NCBI RefSeq assembly: GCF_014174375.1
Contig: NZ_JABEQE010000002.1
Location: 1-64,000 of the forward strand
Direction: 5' to 3'
DNA from: Gluconacetobacter asukensis
Lineage (GTDB): Bacteria; Pseudomonadota; Alphaproteobacteria; Acetobacterales; Acetobacteraceae
Length of the DNA: 64,000 bases
A program made the position numbers and the translations under genes. The notes beneath the pieces are model-generated. The model was not told the origin of the DNA, did not search any database, and saw only the letters and a list, made by a program, of their open reading frames with translations. Positions 8,358 to 19,103 of this stretch are shown here, one piece after another (the stretch's first letter is position 1; each line of letters begins with the position of its first letter).

Positions 8358-9469
8358 CGGCGCGGATCCTCGCCGCCAGCGCGCCGGGCGAGATCCGCAT
8401 CGCGGTCACCGATGCCGCCGGCCTGCGCGATTATGCGCTGTGGCGGCCGGGCTGGCCGGACGGCGTGGGCGACCTGCATCGCGGCCGTGCCGGCGCGCGG
8501 CTGACGGCCATGGGCGGCACCTTCATCGACCTGGCCGACGGGGCCTCGGGCTTCCTGCCCGACTCGGCGGCGCCCGGCCCGCTGGCCGAGGGCGACCCGG
8601 TACTGGTGCGGATCGTGCGCGCCCCGCAGGACGGCAAGGGCGCGCGGCTGACGGCAACCGGCCTTGTCCTGCCCGAGGGCCAGAGCCCATCCGGGCCGCC
8701 AGCCCTGCTGGCACGCGGCCCGACGCCGCTGGACGCCCTGGCCGCCGCCTGGCCCCACGCCCCCATTGTGATCGACGATGCCGCCCTCGCGGCCCGCCTG
8801 CCCGCCGGGCTGCGCGGCCGGGTGCAGCGCGAACGCCATGCCTTCGATGCCGAGACCGAGGCCGCCTGTGCGGCGCTGGCCGAACCATCGGTGACATTGC
8901 CGGGGGGGCTGCGGGCCACCATCACCCCCACCCCGGCGCTGGTCGCCATCGACATGGATGGCGGGGCTGCCAGCAGCGACCGGCGCGCCAAGCAGACGGC
9001 GCAGTTTGCCGCCAACCGCGACGCCCTGCCGGCCCTGCTGCACCAGATCCGCCTGCGCAACCTCTCCGGCGCCATCGTGATCGACGTCGCGGGATTGGCC
9101 ATCCGCAAGCGCCCGGCCCTGCGCGAGACGATCGAGGCCGCACTGGCGCAGGACCCGCTGCGCCCGCGCTTCCTCGGCTTCAGTGCCCTGGGGCTGGCCG
9201 AAATCATGCGCCCGCGCATCCGCCCGCCGCTGCACGCGCTGTTGTCGGAGGCGCCGGGCCAGATGCTGCGGATGCTCGATGAATGGGCGCGCCAGGTCAC
9301 GGGCCAGCCGGGCCGGGCGCCCGCCCTGCGCGTCGGCACCGATCTGGCCCGCGCGCTGGGCCATGATCCGGGCGCCATCGCCGACACCGCCCAGTTATCG
9401 GGCCACCAGCCGGCCTGGCGGCTGGACCCGTCCTTGTCCCCCCTGAGCTGGACGCTCGACCATGTCTGA
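8354..9469 (+). CDS. short RNase E/G-like ribonuclease
   Basis: The GTG at 8354 overlaps the maf stop and gives 371 residues. An S1/OB-like region lies at about residues 30-110 ([20 protein letters not shown]), followed by the DNase I-like RNase E/G catalytic fold. Two aspartates typical of the RNase E/G active site can be recognised, in [10 protein letters not shown] and [10 protein letters not shown]. The protein is much shorter than E. coli RNase G (about 490 residues), and no CPxCxG zinc-link sequence for dimerisation is present. The next gene encodes the small zinc protein YacG, so a shared or coupled function in RNA processing is a reasonable inference. Confidence 0.82.
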   Translation: MTARILAASAPGEIRIAVTDAAGLRDYALWRPGWPDGVGDLHRGRAGARLTAMGGTFIDLADGASGFLPDSAAPGPLAEGDPVLVRIVRAPQDGKGARLTATGLVLPEGQSPSGPPALLARGPTPLDALAAAWPHAPIVIDDAALAARLPAGLRGRVQRERHAFDAETEAACAALAEPSVTLPGGLRATITPTPALVAIDMDGGAASSDRRAKQTAQFAANRDALPALLHQIRLRNLSGAIVIDVAGLAIRKRPALRETIEAALAQDPLRPRFLGFSALGLAEIMRPRIRPPLHALLSEAPGQMLRMLDEWARQVTGQPGRAPALRVGTDLARALGHDPGAIADTAQLSGHQPAWRLDPSLSPLSWTLDHV

Positions 9470-9689
9470 TCCCACCGCACCCGCCACCCCCGCCCGTCTG
9501 CCCCCCTGCCCGATCTGCGGGCGGCCGGGCGAGGCGGCGTTCCGCCCCTTCTGTTCCAAGCGATGCAGCGACGTGGACCTGGGCCGCTGGTTCTCGGAAA
9601 GCTACCGCGTACCCGACCAGAGCGAAGGCGGACAAAACTTCGACGAAAACGATCCGAGACGGGTTGATCCCGATGACGAGGTGGGATAG
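9462..9689 (+). CDS. yacG: YacG zinc-binding protein (DNA gyrase inhibitor family)
   Basis: This 75-residue protein carries a four-cysteine zinc site, [20 protein letters not shown], at about residues 16-35, then the family tail [14 protein letters not shown]. coli YacG binds zinc and inhibits gyrase through GyrB. The acidic C-terminus ([13 protein letters not shown]) is also typical. The ATG lies 8 nt inside the end of the RNase gene, so translation is likely coupled. Confidence 0.92.
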   Translation: MSDPTAPATPARLPPCPICGRPGEAAFRPFCSKRCSDVDLGRWFSESYRVPDQSEGGQNFDENDPRRVDPDDEVG

Positions 9690-9748
9690 ATCACACCCCC
9701 ACGGCGGCACGATCCCGATCGCACCGCCCGCGCCGGTCTCGGCCCGGT

Positions 9749-9824
9749 GCCCAAGTAGCTCAGTTGGTAGAGCATGCGACTGAAAATCGCAGTGTCGGTG
9801 GTTCGATTCCGCCCTTGGGCACCA
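9749..9824 (+). tRNA. tRNA-Phe (GAA)
   Basis: The 76-nt cloverleaf has acceptor stem GCCCAAG/CTTGGGC, D-arm GCTCAGTTGGTAGAGC, anticodon stem-loop TGCGA-CTGAAAA-TCGCA with anticodon GAA, and a T-arm with GTTCGATTC. A73 and CCA are encoded. Its last bases, CGCCCTTGGGCACCATT (9810-9826), recur with one G missing at 19259-19274, so this gene is the attachment site of the island that follows; the tRNA itself is intact. Confidence 0.96.
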
Positions 9825-9826
9825 TT
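9810..9826 (+). other. attL: tRNA-Phe 3' end at left boundary of genomic island
   Basis: CGCCCTTGGGCACCATT at the tRNA 3' end is repeated at 19259-19274 as CGCCCTTGGCACCATT. Integration into the 3' end of a tRNA gene is the usual behaviour of P4-like tyrosine integrases, and a remnant of such an integrase starts 200 nt inside. Confidence 0.8.
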
Positions 9827-9999
9827 AGTCTCATTTCCCCACATCTCAAGGCGTTTCATCGAGGCTCATAAAGCCTTGAAATAATTTGTATTTTACAGGT
9901 TTTGGCGTTTTTCGCCGTCTCAATCGGCGCCTCCCGATATCGCCCCATCCCACGGATTTTGTTGGCCTTGATGTTGGCCTCGCCCTGATGTTTGCTGGC

Positions 10000-10013
10000 A
10001 AAAGGCCAACAGC
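10000..10013. repeat. terminal inverted sequence of the island, left copy
   Basis: AAAAGGCCAACAGC at 10000-10013 is the exact reverse complement of GCTGTTGGCCTTTT at 19173-19186 near the right end. Further GTTGGCCT copies lie at 9961-9968 and 9973-9980. These may be integrase arm-binding sites. Confidence 0.6.
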
Positions 10014-10024
10014 ATGAGGCGGGA

Positions 10025-10393
10025 ATGGCCCTGACCGATACGTCTTCCCGCACTGCCAAGGGACGGGCGGCGGATTACAAGCTCTCCGATGGTGACGGGC
10101 TCTATCTCCTTGTGAAGCCAAGCGGCGCGCGGCTCTGGAACCAGGCATACCGATTCAGTGAGAAGCAGAAGAAGCTCTCCCACGGCGCTTACCCGGTCGT
10201 TTCTCTTGCCGAAGCGCGGCGCCTGGCCGAGACGAAGGATGCCGGAAAGAGGGAGGCGTGGGCGAAGCGAGGCGCCGCCTTCTTTCAGCGCCGGGCGCGC
10301 AGAACTGCATCCCCGTCTGATCGCGACGCTGGCGGCGGTCAAACGCAGCCGGGCGGCGCGGAATCGATATCAGGCAACGCGAGCGAGGCATGA
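10025..10393 (+). pseudogene. truncated tyrosine integrase (P4-type), N-terminal domain only
   Basis: The frame starts MALTDTSSRTAKGRAADYKL, then SDGDGLYLLVKPSGARLWN, the DUF4102-type N-terminal DNA-binding domain of P4-like integrases that sits just inside tRNA-borne islands. Homology-like sequence continues to about SHGAYPVVSLAEARRLAE (near residue 74) and then changes to unrelated sequence ending at 10393. The core-binding and catalytic domains with the Arg-His-Arg-Tyr residues are absent. The island has probably lost its ability to excise by its own enzyme. The break point lies next to a conjugal traD remnant, which suggests a deletion joined two mobile fragments. Confidence 0.85.
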
Positions 10394-10394
10394 T

Positions 10395-10661
10395 ATGCGC
10401 GACTGGCAGATGAAGCGCCGCCTCCGCACGTGCCGTCTGATCGAGCTTGGCGGCCTCGTCGTCAAGGCCGGGATCGTGGACCTCACCGGCGACAACCGCG
10501 CTATGATCTATGGCGCCCTGCTCTGGATGACAGGCAAGCTCCAAAGCGCGGACGGCGAACGCGCGCGGGAACTGTGGGGCGGAAAAGGAAGGCTGGCGTT
10601 CAAGGTGGAGCGTGAGAGCATAAGCCGCGCGATCTCGCAAGATCGTGACACTGGGACGTGA
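10395..10661 (+). CDS. traD: small conjugal transfer protein TraD-like
   Basis: The ATG at 10395 gives 88 residues, starting MRDWQMKRRLRTCRLIELGG and LVVKAGIVDLTGDNRAMIYG. This matches the small TraD proteins found beside the relaxase gene traA in Ti-type and IncP-related conjugation regions; it is unrelated to the large coupling protein of the same name. The matching upstream reading frame is open for another 79 codons, so the start may lie earlier. No relaxase or traC gene is present, so this looks like a leftover of a conjugative or mobilisable element and is probably non-functional alone. Confidence 0.7.
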   Translation: MRDWQMKRRLRTCRLIELGGLVVKAGIVDLTGDNRAMIYGALLWMTGKLQSADGERARELWGGKGRLAFKVERESISRAISQDRDTGT

Positions 10662-10871
10662 GACCGAATGGACGGCTCATGTCGCAGCGCCACCTTTCTT
10701 GCTATGCTTCCTCTTGACCCAAAGAATCCATTTCGATTCAAATGGCAAAAGGCAAGTTTGGCGAGATTCGGGCCGCGAAAGCCACGTTGACCCGCCGAGC
10801 GAAAAAGACTCCGGCCCAATGAGCAACCCGCTCCCGAAGGCGTCTGCGTGAGTAAGGATTGGTAGGGCGGA

Positions 10872-12695
10872 ATGGCTAGGCAATCGCTCAAAGAGAAGTT
10901 CGTCACCGTGTTGACCGAGCTGGGCGGCTCGGCAGGCAACGGTCGTTTGCGCGAGACGCTTGGTTGGGCCGAAGCCACATATAATGCCGTCAAGGAAGAG
11001 TTGGTCACCGAAGTTGTCGTGATTCCGGGCAGGGGTCGCGGCGGCTCCGTGGCGCTGGCCGACGCTCCACGGGTTGAAGCGGTAAGCGACAAGCCGGTTG
11101 TGCCGGCGCCCACAAAGCCTTCCCGATCGAGTGGCAATGGCAAGGGCGGCAACCTGGGCTTCGAGGCAGAACTATTCAAGGCGGCCGACAAGCTGCGCGG
11201 CAACATGGAGCCATCGGACTACAAACACGTCGCGCTCGGCCTGATCTTCCTTAAGCATATCTCGGACAGCTTCGAGGCCAAGCGCGCCGAGCTGCTGGCA
11301 GACTATCCCGAGGGCGCCGAGGACCGCGACGAATACGCCGCCGACAACGTGTTCTGGGTGCCGCCTACCGCCCGCTGGTCGCACCTTCAGGCAAACGCAA
11401 AGCAGCCGGCGATCGGCAAGATGATCGATGAGGCGATGATCGCCATCGAGAAGGACAACGAGAACCTGAAGGGCGTGCTGCCGAAAGACTACGGTCGCCC
11501 CGCGCTCAACGCTGTGATACTCGGCGAGTTGATCGACCTCATCTCTGGGATCGCGCTGGGCGCCGAGCAGGGCGCGGCGCGCGACGTGCTCGGCCGTGTT
11601 TATGAATATTTCCTCGGCCAGTTCGCGGGGTCTGAAGGCAAGCGTGGCGGCGAGTTCTACACGCCGCGTTCAGTCGTTCAGGTCATGGTCGGCATGATCG
11701 AGCCGTTCAAGGGACGCGTCTATGATCCGTGCTGTGGTTCGGGCGGCATGTTCGTGCAGTCCGAACGCTTCGTCGAAGAGCACGGCGGCCGCATCGGCGA
11801 CATCGCCATTTACGGCCAGGAGTCGAACTATACGACATGGCGGCTGTGCAAGATGAACCTCGCCGTGCGCGGCATCGACGCGGACATTAAATGGAACAGT
11901 GACGGCAGCTTCCATAAGGATGAGCTGCGCGACCTGAAGGCCGATTTCATCCTCGCCAATCCGCCCTTCAACATCTCCGACTGGGGCGGGGAGCGGCTGC
12001 GCGAGGACGTACGCTGGAAATATGGCGTTCCACCAGCCGGCAACGCCAACTTCGCCTGGGTGCAGCATATCGTGCATCACCTCGCACCAGCGGGCGTAGC
12101 CGGCGTGGTACTAGCCAATGGCTCCATGTCTTCGACGCAAAATGGAGAAGATGCGATCCGCCGCGCCCTGGTCAAGGGCGTCAATGGTGCGCCCGGTGTC
12201 GTCGATTGCATGGTGGCGTTGCCCGGCCAGCTCTTTTATTCGACGCAGATTCCCGTATGCTTATGGTTTCTTGCCCGTGATCGGTCTAACGGCTTGGTAA
12301 GAAGTGATAAGTTGCGCGATCGACGCGCCGAAATCCTGTTCATAGACGCCCGCAAGCTCGGCCACATGGTGGACCGCACGCGCAAGGAGTTCTCCGACGC
12401 TGACATCGACATGATTACACGCGCCTACCACGCTTGGCGCGGCGAAGGTGAAGCGGGCGCCTATGAGGATGTGCCGGGGTTCTGCAAGTCAGCGACGTTG
12501 GAGGAGATTCAGGCGCATGGCTACGTACTGACGCCTGGGCGGTATGTCGGAGCGGCAGAAGCTGAAGAGGATGATGTGCCTTTTGTCGAAAGGCTTTCTA
12601 GCTTTCAGGCAGAGCTAGACATCCATTTTCAGGAGTCAGATCGACTTGCCGCGATCATCCGCCGAACGCTCGCTAAGGTCGTTGTCAATGGGTGA
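10872..12695 (+). CDS. hsdM: type I restriction-modification system DNA methyltransferase HsdM
   Basis: HsdM is the N6-adenine methyltransferase subunit of a type I restriction system. In this 607-residue protein a winged-helix-like N-terminal extension (residues 1-60, [20 protein letters not shown]) and a linker precede the HsdM N-domain ([20 protein letters not shown]). The methyltransferase core follows, with motif [14 protein letters not shown] and catalytic motif [15 protein letters not shown]. It is the first gene of a six-gene block in which neighbours overlap or abut. The short N-terminal extension is an addition to the usual HsdM. GC content is lower than in the flanking host genes, in keeping with acquisition. 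Confidence 0.96.
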   Translation: MARQSLKEKFVTVLTELGGSAGNGRLRETLGWAEATYNAVKEELVTEVVVIPGRGRGGSVALADAPRVEAVSDKPVVPAPTKPSRSSGNGKGGNLGFEAELFKAADKLRGNMEPSDYKHVALGLIFLKHISDSFEAKRAELLADYPEGAEDRDEYAADNVFWVPPTARWSHLQANAKQPAIGKMIDEAMIAIEKDNENLKGVLPKDYGRPALNAVILGELIDLISGIALGAEQGAARDVLGRVYEYFLGQFAGSEGKRGGEFYTPRSVVQVMVGMIEPFKGRVYDPCCGSGGMFVQSERFVEEHGGRIGDIAIYGQESNYTTWRLCKMNLAVRGIDADIKWNSDGSFHKDELRDLKADFILANPPFNISDWGGERLREDVRWKYGVPPAGNANFAWVQHIVHHLAPAGVAGVVLANGSMSSTQNGEDAIRRALVKGVNGAPGVVDCMVALPGQLFYSTQIPVCLWFLARDRSNGLVRSDKLRDRRAEILFIDARKLGHMVDRTRKEFSDADIDMITRAYHAWRGEGEAGAYEDVPGFCKSATLEEIQAHGYVLTPGRYVGAAEAEEDDVPFVERLSSFQAELDIHFQESDRLAAIIRRTLAKVVVNG

Positions 12696-14013
12696 ATGGA
12701 TCACCGATACTGTCATCAATCTTCAATCAAGGGGCATATTGCGCGTCGAAGATGGAAACCATGGGGAGTCGAGGCCTCGGCCTGACGAGTTTGTAGATGT
12801 CGGTGTGGCCTTTATCAGGGCGGCCGACATGGCCGATGGTGTCGTTCTATTTGATAGCGCGTCCAAAATAAACAATAGGGCTCGTGAACGTATCACCAAA
12901 GGAATCGGGAAACCTGGCGACATTCTAATCTCCCACAAAGGCACTGTTGGAAGAATTGCGCGAGCGCCCTTAAACGCCCCAGATTTCGTGTGCAGTCCAC
13001 AAACAACATTCTGGAGAAGCGCAAATGAAGAAATCCTAAGTCAGGATTTTCTATATGCTTATATGCGCTCGCCAAGATTTGCTCAAGAATTTCAGGTTCG
13101 GTCGGGCGAGACCGACATGGCAGGCTATGTAAGCTTGACCTCTCAGCGATGCCTTGTGCTCTCTATACCGCCGATAGAACTCCAGCGACCTATTGGCGCG
13201 CTCATGTCGACACTTGACGAGAAAATTAAGCTGAATCGGCGGATGAATAAGACGCTGGAGGCGACGGCACGGGCGATCTTCAAGGACTGGTTCGTCGATT
13301 TCGGCCCAACCCGCGCCAAGATGGAAGGCCGCGCGCCCTACCTCGCTGCGGAAATCTGGCCTCTATTTCCCAGCCGTCTTGATGATGGCGGCATACCGGA
13401 GGGATGGACGGTCGTTCCGCTCGCCACTCTCATTGAAATAAATCCATCGGAGCAAATAGCGCGCGGGAAGTCGGCTCCCTATCTCGATATGGCGTCGATC
13501 CCGATTGCGGGGCCAAACCCAGAGCCTTATGTCGTTCGCGAGTTTGGATCGGGTATGCGCTTTCGGAATGGTGATGCGTTGCTGGCGCGGATCACTCCGT
13601 GCCTCGAAAACGGCAAGACCGCATTCGTCCAGAATCTCCCTGAGGGCGAAGTGGGGTGGGGTTCGACGGAGTTTATCGTCCTTCGGTCGCGCCCACCGCT
13701 TCCCAAAGCGCTGACCTATCTGATCGCACGCGATCCGGTCTTCCGCGCGAATGCTATTCGGAGCATGACAGGGACCTCAGGCCGACAACGAGCATCGAAC
13801 GACGCAATATCGGCGTATTTCTTAACTCAGCCCAAGAACGATACCCTATGGACCCATTTGAATAATCTGATTGCCCCGATGTTCGACCGTATTGCCGCCA
13901 ACGACCGAGAAAACCAAAGTCTCGCCGCGACCCGCGACCTCCTTCTGCCCAAGCTGATGTCGGGCGAAGTGCGCGTGAAGGATGCCGAGAAAATTGTCAG
14001 GCCGGCGACATGA
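12688..14013 (+). CDS. hsdS: type I restriction-modification specificity subunit HsdS
   Basis: HsdS sets the bipartite DNA target of the system. I chose the ATG at 12688, 8 nt inside the end of hsdM, giving 441 residues. Two target-recognition domains (about 1-170 and 225-390) are each followed by a conserved helix, [20 protein letters not shown] centrally and [20 protein letters not shown] at the C-terminus. The first recognition domain is distinctly AT-rich compared with its neighbours (for example around 12855-13080), typical of swapped specificity modules. The target sequence cannot be predicted by eye. Confidence 0.95.
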   Translation: MGEWITDTVINLQSRGILRVEDGNHGESRPRPDEFVDVGVAFIRAADMADGVVLFDSASKINNRARERITKGIGKPGDILISHKGTVGRIARAPLNAPDFVCSPQTTFWRSANEEILSQDFLYAYMRSPRFAQEFQVRSGETDMAGYVSLTSQRCLVLSIPPIELQRPIGALMSTLDEKIKLNRRMNKTLEATARAIFKDWFVDFGPTRAKMEGRAPYLAAEIWPLFPSRLDDGGIPEGWTVVPLATLIEINPSEQIARGKSAPYLDMASIPIAGPNPEPYVVREFGSGMRFRNGDALLARITPCLENGKTAFVQNLPEGEVGWGSTEFIVLRSRPPLPKALTYLIARDPVFRANAIRSMTGTSGRQRASNDAISAYFLTQPKNDTLWTHLNNLIAPMFDRIAANDRENQSLAATRDLLLPKLMSGEVRVKDAEKIVRPAT

Positions 14014-14456
14014 CGATTTGGCTAACTCAAGCGGAAGCCGACGCCCTTCTCGCGATGGAGAAGCATCGCGTCGACGAGCAACGCTGGAGCCTGCCCGATA
14101 TGGGAGGCGGCATCGTCGTGCCGCTTGTCTCGGCTGATGGCGACGAAGCCTTCCATATCGATATCAGCCGGGGACGGATCAATCTCGCAAAGGGCAAGAT
14201 TCAGAACCGCGCGCGAACAACGATGGTGCTGGCGCGGATCGATTTTGGCGGCCCGCCACATCGTAACCCTGATGATGAAGAGATCGCTTGTCCGCATGTT
14301 CACCTCTATCGCGAGGGGTATGGAGATCGCTGGGCATTCCCGATCTCGCCCGAAGTTTTCACGCAGCCGACGGACCACTGGCAGACGCTCGTCGACTTTA
14401 TGCGGTTCTGCAACGTTACCCGTCCGCCCGAATTTGATCGGGGGCTGTTCACATGA
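14010..14456 (+). CDS. hypothetical protein in type I restriction operon (DUF6978-like)
   Basis: This 148-residue soluble protein overlaps hsdS by 4 nt and the next gene by 4 nt. It has a central stretch GRINLAKGKIQNRARTTMVL followed by ARIDFGGPPHRNPDDEEIAC and PHVHLYREGYGDRWA, including several His residues (HRN, CPHVH). From memory this resembles a domain of unknown function (DUF6978) that accompanies DUF1828 proteins; I hold that family name tentatively. It has no signal peptide or membrane segment. Its position inside the restriction operon suggests a partner of the following protein, perhaps a protective or toxin-antitoxin-like module. Confidence 0.7.
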   Translation: MTIWLTQAEADALLAMEKHRVDEQRWSLPDMGGGIVVPLVSADGDEAFHIDISRGRINLAKGKIQNRARTTMVLARIDFGGPPHRNPDDEEIACPHVHLYREGYGDRWAFPISPEVFTQPTDHWQTLVDFMRFCNVTRPPEFDRGLFT

Positions 14457-15214
14457 GCGAAATCGACCTTCTGATCGATGGGTATTGGCGCTGGCTGCGA
14501 GACAAGACCGCAATCAAGCAATTGAAGGACTGGACCGAGATCACGACGCCGTATCTCGACCGGCACAACGACTATCTTCAGATCTATGCCCGCAAGACCG
14601 AGACCGGCTTCGTGCTGACCGATGGCGGTGAAACATTGCTTGATCTTAAGCAGTCGGGATGCCTGATGGACAGCCAGAAGCGCCAGGCCATCTTGCAAAC
14701 AATCCTCAACGGTTTCGGCATCGAACAGCAGGACACCGAGTTGCAGGTCACGGCGACCAGCGACAATTTCGCGCTGCGCAAACACAACCTGATCCAGGCG
14801 ATCTTGTCGGTGCACGACATGTTCTTCCTGGCCTCCTCAACCATCGAAGCCCTGTTCTTCGAGGATGTGGCGGACTGGCTTGAAAGCGTCGATATCCGGT
14901 ACACACCGCGCGTGAAGTTCTCGGGCAAGAGCGGATTCGATCACATGTTCGACTTCGTGATCCCGAAGTCGAAGGTCGCCTCTGAGCGGATCATCCGCGC
15001 GATCAACAATCCGAGCCGCAGCACAGCGCAGAATCTGATTATGGCGTGGATTGACACAAAGGACAGCCGACCAGAAAGCTCCGAATCCTTCGCCTTCCTT
15101 AACGACAACGAAAAGACCATCGCAGGCAACGTGACCGAGGCGCTTCGAAACTACGGGATCACGCCCGTCGCATGGAGCCAGCGCGATCAATTCCGCGAAC
15201 GGCTTGTAGTATAG
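14453..15214 (+). CDS. DUF1828/DUF1829 domain protein
   Basis: The 253-residue protein has an N-terminal DUF1828-type domain at about residues 25-120 (WTEITTPYLDRHNDYLQIYA, TGFVLTDGGETLLDLKQSG, KRQAILQTILNGFGIEQQD, HNLIQAILSVHDMFFLASST). A C-terminal DUF1829-type domain follows at about 140-245 (VDIRYTPRVKFSGKSGFDH, FDFVIPKSKVASERIIRAIN, then LIMAWIDTKDSRP). Such proteins are known from phage, plasmid and defence contexts, but no biochemical role is established to my knowledge. It overlaps the preceding gene by 4 nt and is followed 11 nt later by an Abi-type gene. Confidence 0.85.
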   Translation: MSEIDLLIDGYWRWLRDKTAIKQLKDWTEITTPYLDRHNDYLQIYARKTETGFVLTDGGETLLDLKQSGCLMDSQKRQAILQTILNGFGIEQQDTELQVTATSDNFALRKHNLIQAILSVHDMFFLASSTIEALFFEDVADWLESVDIRYTPRVKFSGKSGFDHMFDFVIPKSKVASERIIRAINNPSRSTAQNLIMAWIDTKDSRPESSESFAFLNDNEKTIAGNVTEALRNYGITPVAWSQRDQFRERLVV

Positions 15215-15225
15215 GGGCGGCCGCT

Positions 15226-15963
15226 ATGTCAGCCGACTGGTATCCCGGCATCCGCGCCTTCTGTGCATATTGGGAACAAGCGCCGATGTTGCAGCAGACG
15301 TTCGAGACGCTGGAACGCGAGTTCAACGACGAGAACGATGCGTGCATCGACGCGGCCAAGGGCCTTGTCGAATGTGCCTGCCGAGTGCTGATTGAGGAAC
15401 TCGATGATCCGTTGGCCCCACTTAAGCCGAATGCCACCGATACTCCGCTTGGCCAGTTGGTGGGACTCGCCACTCGCCTACTAGGTCTCGGCGCCGTTCG
15501 CCATCGCGCCTTCTCAGATTTGATCAAGCAGCACAACAAGCTGACTGAAACGCTACGGGTGTTGCGCAACGAAGCCGGCACCGTCAGCCACGGCAAAGAT
15601 GGCTTCATCACCAAACTGTCAATCCATCACCGCGGCTCGGCAATGCTCGCTGCCGACGCCATCATCACCTTCCTGCATGAAGCCTATCTCGAACGCGAAC
15701 CCGACCCGGTACGGACGTTCGAGCCCTATGAGCGGTTCGAGTCATCCAACGTGATCATTGACGAATTTGCGTCACTTCGCGCCGAGTTGGATGACGAGGG
15801 TTCCCTGACTGTCGTTGTCGTCCTCCCTGAAGGAGAAGAAGTGCCACTGGCGATCGAGCCCTCGCGTCTGCTGTTCGGGATTGATCGTGAAGCCTACAAG
15901 GCAGTGCTAAATGCCTGCCGAGACGCCAAACTGACTGAGGTTCAAGAAGGGAAGATCACCTGA
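15226..15963 (+). CDS. abortive-infection C-terminal domain (Abi_C-like) protein
   Basis: The ATG at 15226 gives 245 residues. A helical N-terminal half ([20 protein letters not shown]) leads to a motif typical of the abortive infection C-terminal domain, [20 protein letters not shown], at about residues 110-130 and then a helix. The RNEAG...HG pattern is the recognisable core. The C-terminal 70 residues form a separate mixed region. It shares 1 nt with hsdR (TGATG). Its place between DUF1828 and hsdR indicates an accessory anti-phage role; that is inference from context and domain. Confidence 0.75.
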   Translation: MSADWYPGIRAFCAYWEQAPMLQQTFETLEREFNDENDACIDAAKGLVECACRVLIEELDDPLAPLKPNATDTPLGQLVGLATRLLGLGAVRHRAFSDLIKQHNKLTETLRVLRNEAGTVSHGKDGFITKLSIHHRGSAMLAADAIITFLHEAYLEREPDPVRTFEPYERFESSNVIIDEFASLRAELDDEGSLTVVVVLPEGEEVPLAIEPSRLLFGIDREAYKAVLNACRDAKLTEVQEGKIT

Positions 15964-18900
15964 TGGCCTGGCTTTCCGAAGCCGATGTCGAACAACTCGT
16001 GCTCGATCGCCTTTCGGCCCTCGGCTATGCCGTTCTGAGCGATGCCGAAATCGGCCCGGATGGCACGACGCCGGAGCGAGAGGCTTACTCGGACACTCTG
16101 CTGTTCAAGCGGCTGACCGCCGCGATCGAGAAGCTGAACCCGTCGATCCCGCTGGAAGCACGCGGCGATGCGTTGCGCAAAATCCTGGCGACGGAACACG
16201 CCGCGCTTCCACAGGAAAATCGGCGGCTCCACAGGATGATGGTCGAGGGCGTGGACGTCGAGTTCTTCAGCGACGACGGAACGATCCGGGGCGATAAGGT
16301 TCGGCTGATCGATTTCGATGACGTCGACGCGAATGACTGGGTCGCCACCAGCCAGTTCACGGTGATCGAAGGCGCCGTCGCGCGGCGACCCGATATCGTG
16401 CTTTTTGTCAACGGCTTGCCGGTGGGCGTGATCGAACTCAAGGCGCCCGGGGCTGAAAACGCCACGATTTCCGGCGCTTGGAACCAGCTTCAGACCTACA
16501 AAGCGCAGATCGCGTCCCTGTTCCGAACGAACGCCGCCCTTGTGGTGTCGGACGGCATCACCGCGCGTGTGGGCTCGCTGACCGCCGATCAGGAGCGATT
16601 CATGCCGTGGCGCACAACAAATGGAACGATCATCGCCGCGAAGGGGCAAGAGGAGTTGACCACGCTCATCGAAGGCGTGTTTGAGCGGCGGCGCTTTCTC
16701 GATCTCCTCCGCGATTTCACCGTTTTTGCCGAGACGGGGTCGGGCCTTGCCAAGATTCTCGCTGGTTACCACCAGTTCCATGCCGTGCGCCACGCCGTGG
16801 AGAAGACCATCGCGGCGTCCGAGCCGCAGGGCGACAAACGGATCGGCGTCATTTGGCACACACAAGGGTCCGGCAAGAGCCTGCTGATGGCATTCTATGC
16901 CGGGCAGCTTGTCCGTGTCCCAGCAATGGAAAACCCGACGATCGTTGTCATCACCGACCGGAACGATCTGGACGATCAGCTATTCGCGACGTTTTCCATC
17001 TGCCGCGACCTGATCCGGCAGACGCCGATCAAGACCGAGAGCCGCGAGGACCTGCGATCGGTACTCAACCGCGCGTCCGGCGGCGTGATTTTCACCACCA
17101 TTCAGAAATTTTCTCCCGCTGCTGGCGAGAGTGCCTATCCGATGCTGTCCGACCGGCGAAATATTATCGTCATCGCCGATGAGGCGCATCGGAGCCAATA
17201 TGGTTTTCGCGCGAAGTTCGGGCAGAAAACAGGGGAAATCTCCTATGGGTTCGCCAAGTATCTTCGCGATGCACTGCCCAATGCCTCGTTCATCGGTTTT
17301 ACCGGAACACCAATCGAAAAGGACGATGTAAACACGCCGGCCGTTTTCGGCGAGTATATTGACGTTTACGATATCAGCCGCGCGGTCGAGGATGGCGCGA
17401 CCGTCCCGATCTATTACGAAAGCCGCCTCGCGCGCATCGAACTGCCCGACGCAGAAAAACCCAAGATCGACGCCGAGATCGAGGCGTTGACCGAGGACGA
17501 GGCGACAACCGAACAGGAGCGCATCAAGCGCAAATGGGCGACCGTCGAAGCGCTGGTCGGTTCCGAAAAGCGGCTTGCGATGGTCGCGGCGGACTTGGTT
17601 CGTCATTTCGAGGAGCGGATCGCCGCGCTGGACGGCAAGGCGATGGCGGTGTGCATGAGCCGGCGCATCTGTGTCGCGCTCTATGATCAGATCGTCGCCC
17701 TGCGCCCTGATTGGCACAGCGACGATGACGCGGCTGGCACGATCAAGGTGGTGATGACCGGCTCGGCCGCCGATCCTCAGGACTGGCAGCCGCATATCGG
17801 CACCAAGGCGCACCGTGATCTTCTGGCAAAACGCGCAAAAGACCCGAACGACCCACTAAAGCTGGTGATCGTGCGCGATATGTGGCTGACCGGCTTCGAC
17901 GCGCCGTCAATGCATACTATGTATGTCGACAAGCCGATGAAGGGCCACGGGCTGATGCAGGCCATCGCCCGCGTGAACCGCGTTTTCCGTGACAAACCGG
18001 CTGGGCTGGTGGTCGATTATATCGGAATCGCGCAAAATCTAAAGAACGCGCTAAGCCAGTACTCCGCCTCGGATCAGCGCCAAGCCGGGATCAACGAGGC
18101 GGAGGCGATCGCGCTCCTGCTCGAAAAATATGATGTTGTGAAGGCAATGTACCACGGCTTCGACACTGAGCGCGGCTTGTCCGGCACACCGCATGAGCGC
18201 TTGGTTGTACTGGCAGGAGCCATTGAATGGATTCTGAGCCGTCAGCATGAGGCAGCGGCCCGTGAGACCACAGAAGACGGAAAACGGCGCGAGAACCGGC
18301 GCTATCAGGACTCGGTGCTGGCCCTGTCCAAGGCATTCGCCCTGGCCGCCGCGAGCGACGAAGCGCGGGCCATCCGCGACGAGGTCGGCTTCTTTCAGGC
18401 GGTGCGTGCGGCACTGGTCAAAACGGGAGAAGGGACGGGAGCGAGTGCCGCCAACCGGGAATTCGCGATCCAGCAGATTTTGGATCGCGCCGTCGTCTCG
18501 ACCGAGATTGTCGATATTCTCGCTGCTGCTGGGATTGCGACACCCGATATTTCGATCCTGTCGGACGAATTCCTGGCCGAAGTCCAGCAGATCGAGAAGA
18601 AAAATCTTGCCTTAGAGGCCTTGCGCAAGCTGCTGAATGATGAAATCCGCTCCCGGAGCAGAACGAACGTCGTTGAGACCAAACGCTTTTCAGAGCGCTT
18701 GGAAGCCGCTATTGCGCGATATCATACGAACGCCATCAGCACGGTCGAGGTGCTTCAGGAACTGATCGAGCTAGCCCGGGAAGTTCGGGCCGCGCGCCAG
18801 CGTGGGGAGGAAGAAGGTCTTTCCCAAGACGAGATCGCTTTCTACGATGCTCTGGCCGAAAACGAAAGCGCCGTCGAAGCAATGGGTGACGATTCGCTTA

Positions 18901-19103
18901 AAGTGATCGCGCACGAACTACTCGTAAGTCTCAAGGGCAGCGTCAGCGTTGACTGGTCGCATCGCGAGAGCGCCCGCGCTCGAATGCGGGTACTTGTGAA
19001 ACGAATTCTGCGCAAGTACGGCTATCCGCCTGACCTCCAGGACGCTGCCGTGCAGACGGTTCTCCGTCAGGCCGAGGCCCTGTCTGCCAGTTGGACGGCC
19101 TGA
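15963..19103 (+). CDS. hsdR: type I restriction enzyme HsdR
   Basis: HsdR is the ATP-dependent translocase and nuclease subunit. The 1046-residue protein is of normal length. The N-terminal nuclease domain has [20 protein letters not shown], with D and E-x-K active-site residues near 139-158. The helicase region has Walker [17 protein letters not shown] near residue 299 and a DEAH box [13 protein letters not shown] near 402, then [13 protein letters not shown] and later helicase motifs ([26 protein letters not shown]). The C-terminus is the helical HsdM-binding region. All key motifs appear intact, so the enzyme is probably active. Confidence 0.97.
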   Translation: MAWLSEADVEQLVLDRLSALGYAVLSDAEIGPDGTTPEREAYSDTLLFKRLTAAIEKLNPSIPLEARGDALRKILATEHAALPQENRRLHRMMVEGVDVEFFSDDGTIRGDKVRLIDFDDVDANDWVATSQFTVIEGAVARRPDIVLFVNGLPVGVIELKAPGAENATISGAWNQLQTYKAQIASLFRTNAALVVSDGITARVGSLTADQERFMPWRTTNGTIIAAKGQEELTTLIEGVFERRRFLDLLRDFTVFAETGSGLAKILAGYHQFHAVRHAVEKTIAASEPQGDKRIGVIWHTQGSGKSLLMAFYAGQLVRVPAMENPTIVVITDRNDLDDQLFATFSICRDLIRQTPIKTESREDLRSVLNRASGGVIFTTIQKFSPAAGESAYPMLSDRRNIIVIADEAHRSQYGFRAKFGQKTGEISYGFAKYLRDALPNASFIGFTGTPIEKDDVNTPAVFGEYIDVYDISRAVEDGATVPIYYESRLARIELPDAEKPKIDAEIEALTEDEATTEQERIKRKWATVEALVGSEKRLAMVAADLVRHFEERIAALDGKAMAVCMSRRICVALYDQIVALRPDWHSDDDAAGTIKVVMTGSAADPQDWQPHIGTKAHRDLLAKRAKDPNDPLKLVIVRDMWLTGFDAPSMHTMYVDKPMKGHGLMQAIARVNRVFRDKPAGLVVDYIGIAQNLKNALSQYSASDQRQAGINEAEAIALLLEKYDVVKAMYHGFDTERGLSGTPHERLVVLAGAIEWILSRQHEAAARETTEDGKRRENRRYQDSVLALSKAFALAAASDEARAIRDEVGFFQAVRAALVKTGEGTGASAANREFAIQQILDRAVVSTEIVDILAAAGIATPDISILSDEFLAEVQQIEKKNLALEALRKLLNDEIRSRSRTNVVETKRFSERLEAAIARYHTNAISTVEVLQELIELAREVRAARQRGEEEGLSQDEIAFYDALAENESAVEAMGDDSLKVIAHELLVSLKGSVSVDWSHRESARARMRVLVKRILRKYGYPPDLQDAAVQTVLRQAEALSASWTA

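Noticed and set aside
10742-10822. A 26-residue basic peptide frame (MAKGKFGEIRAAKATLTRRA...) between traD and hsdM
   Set aside because: No ribosome site or family match; it could be a remnant but cannot be supported as a gene.
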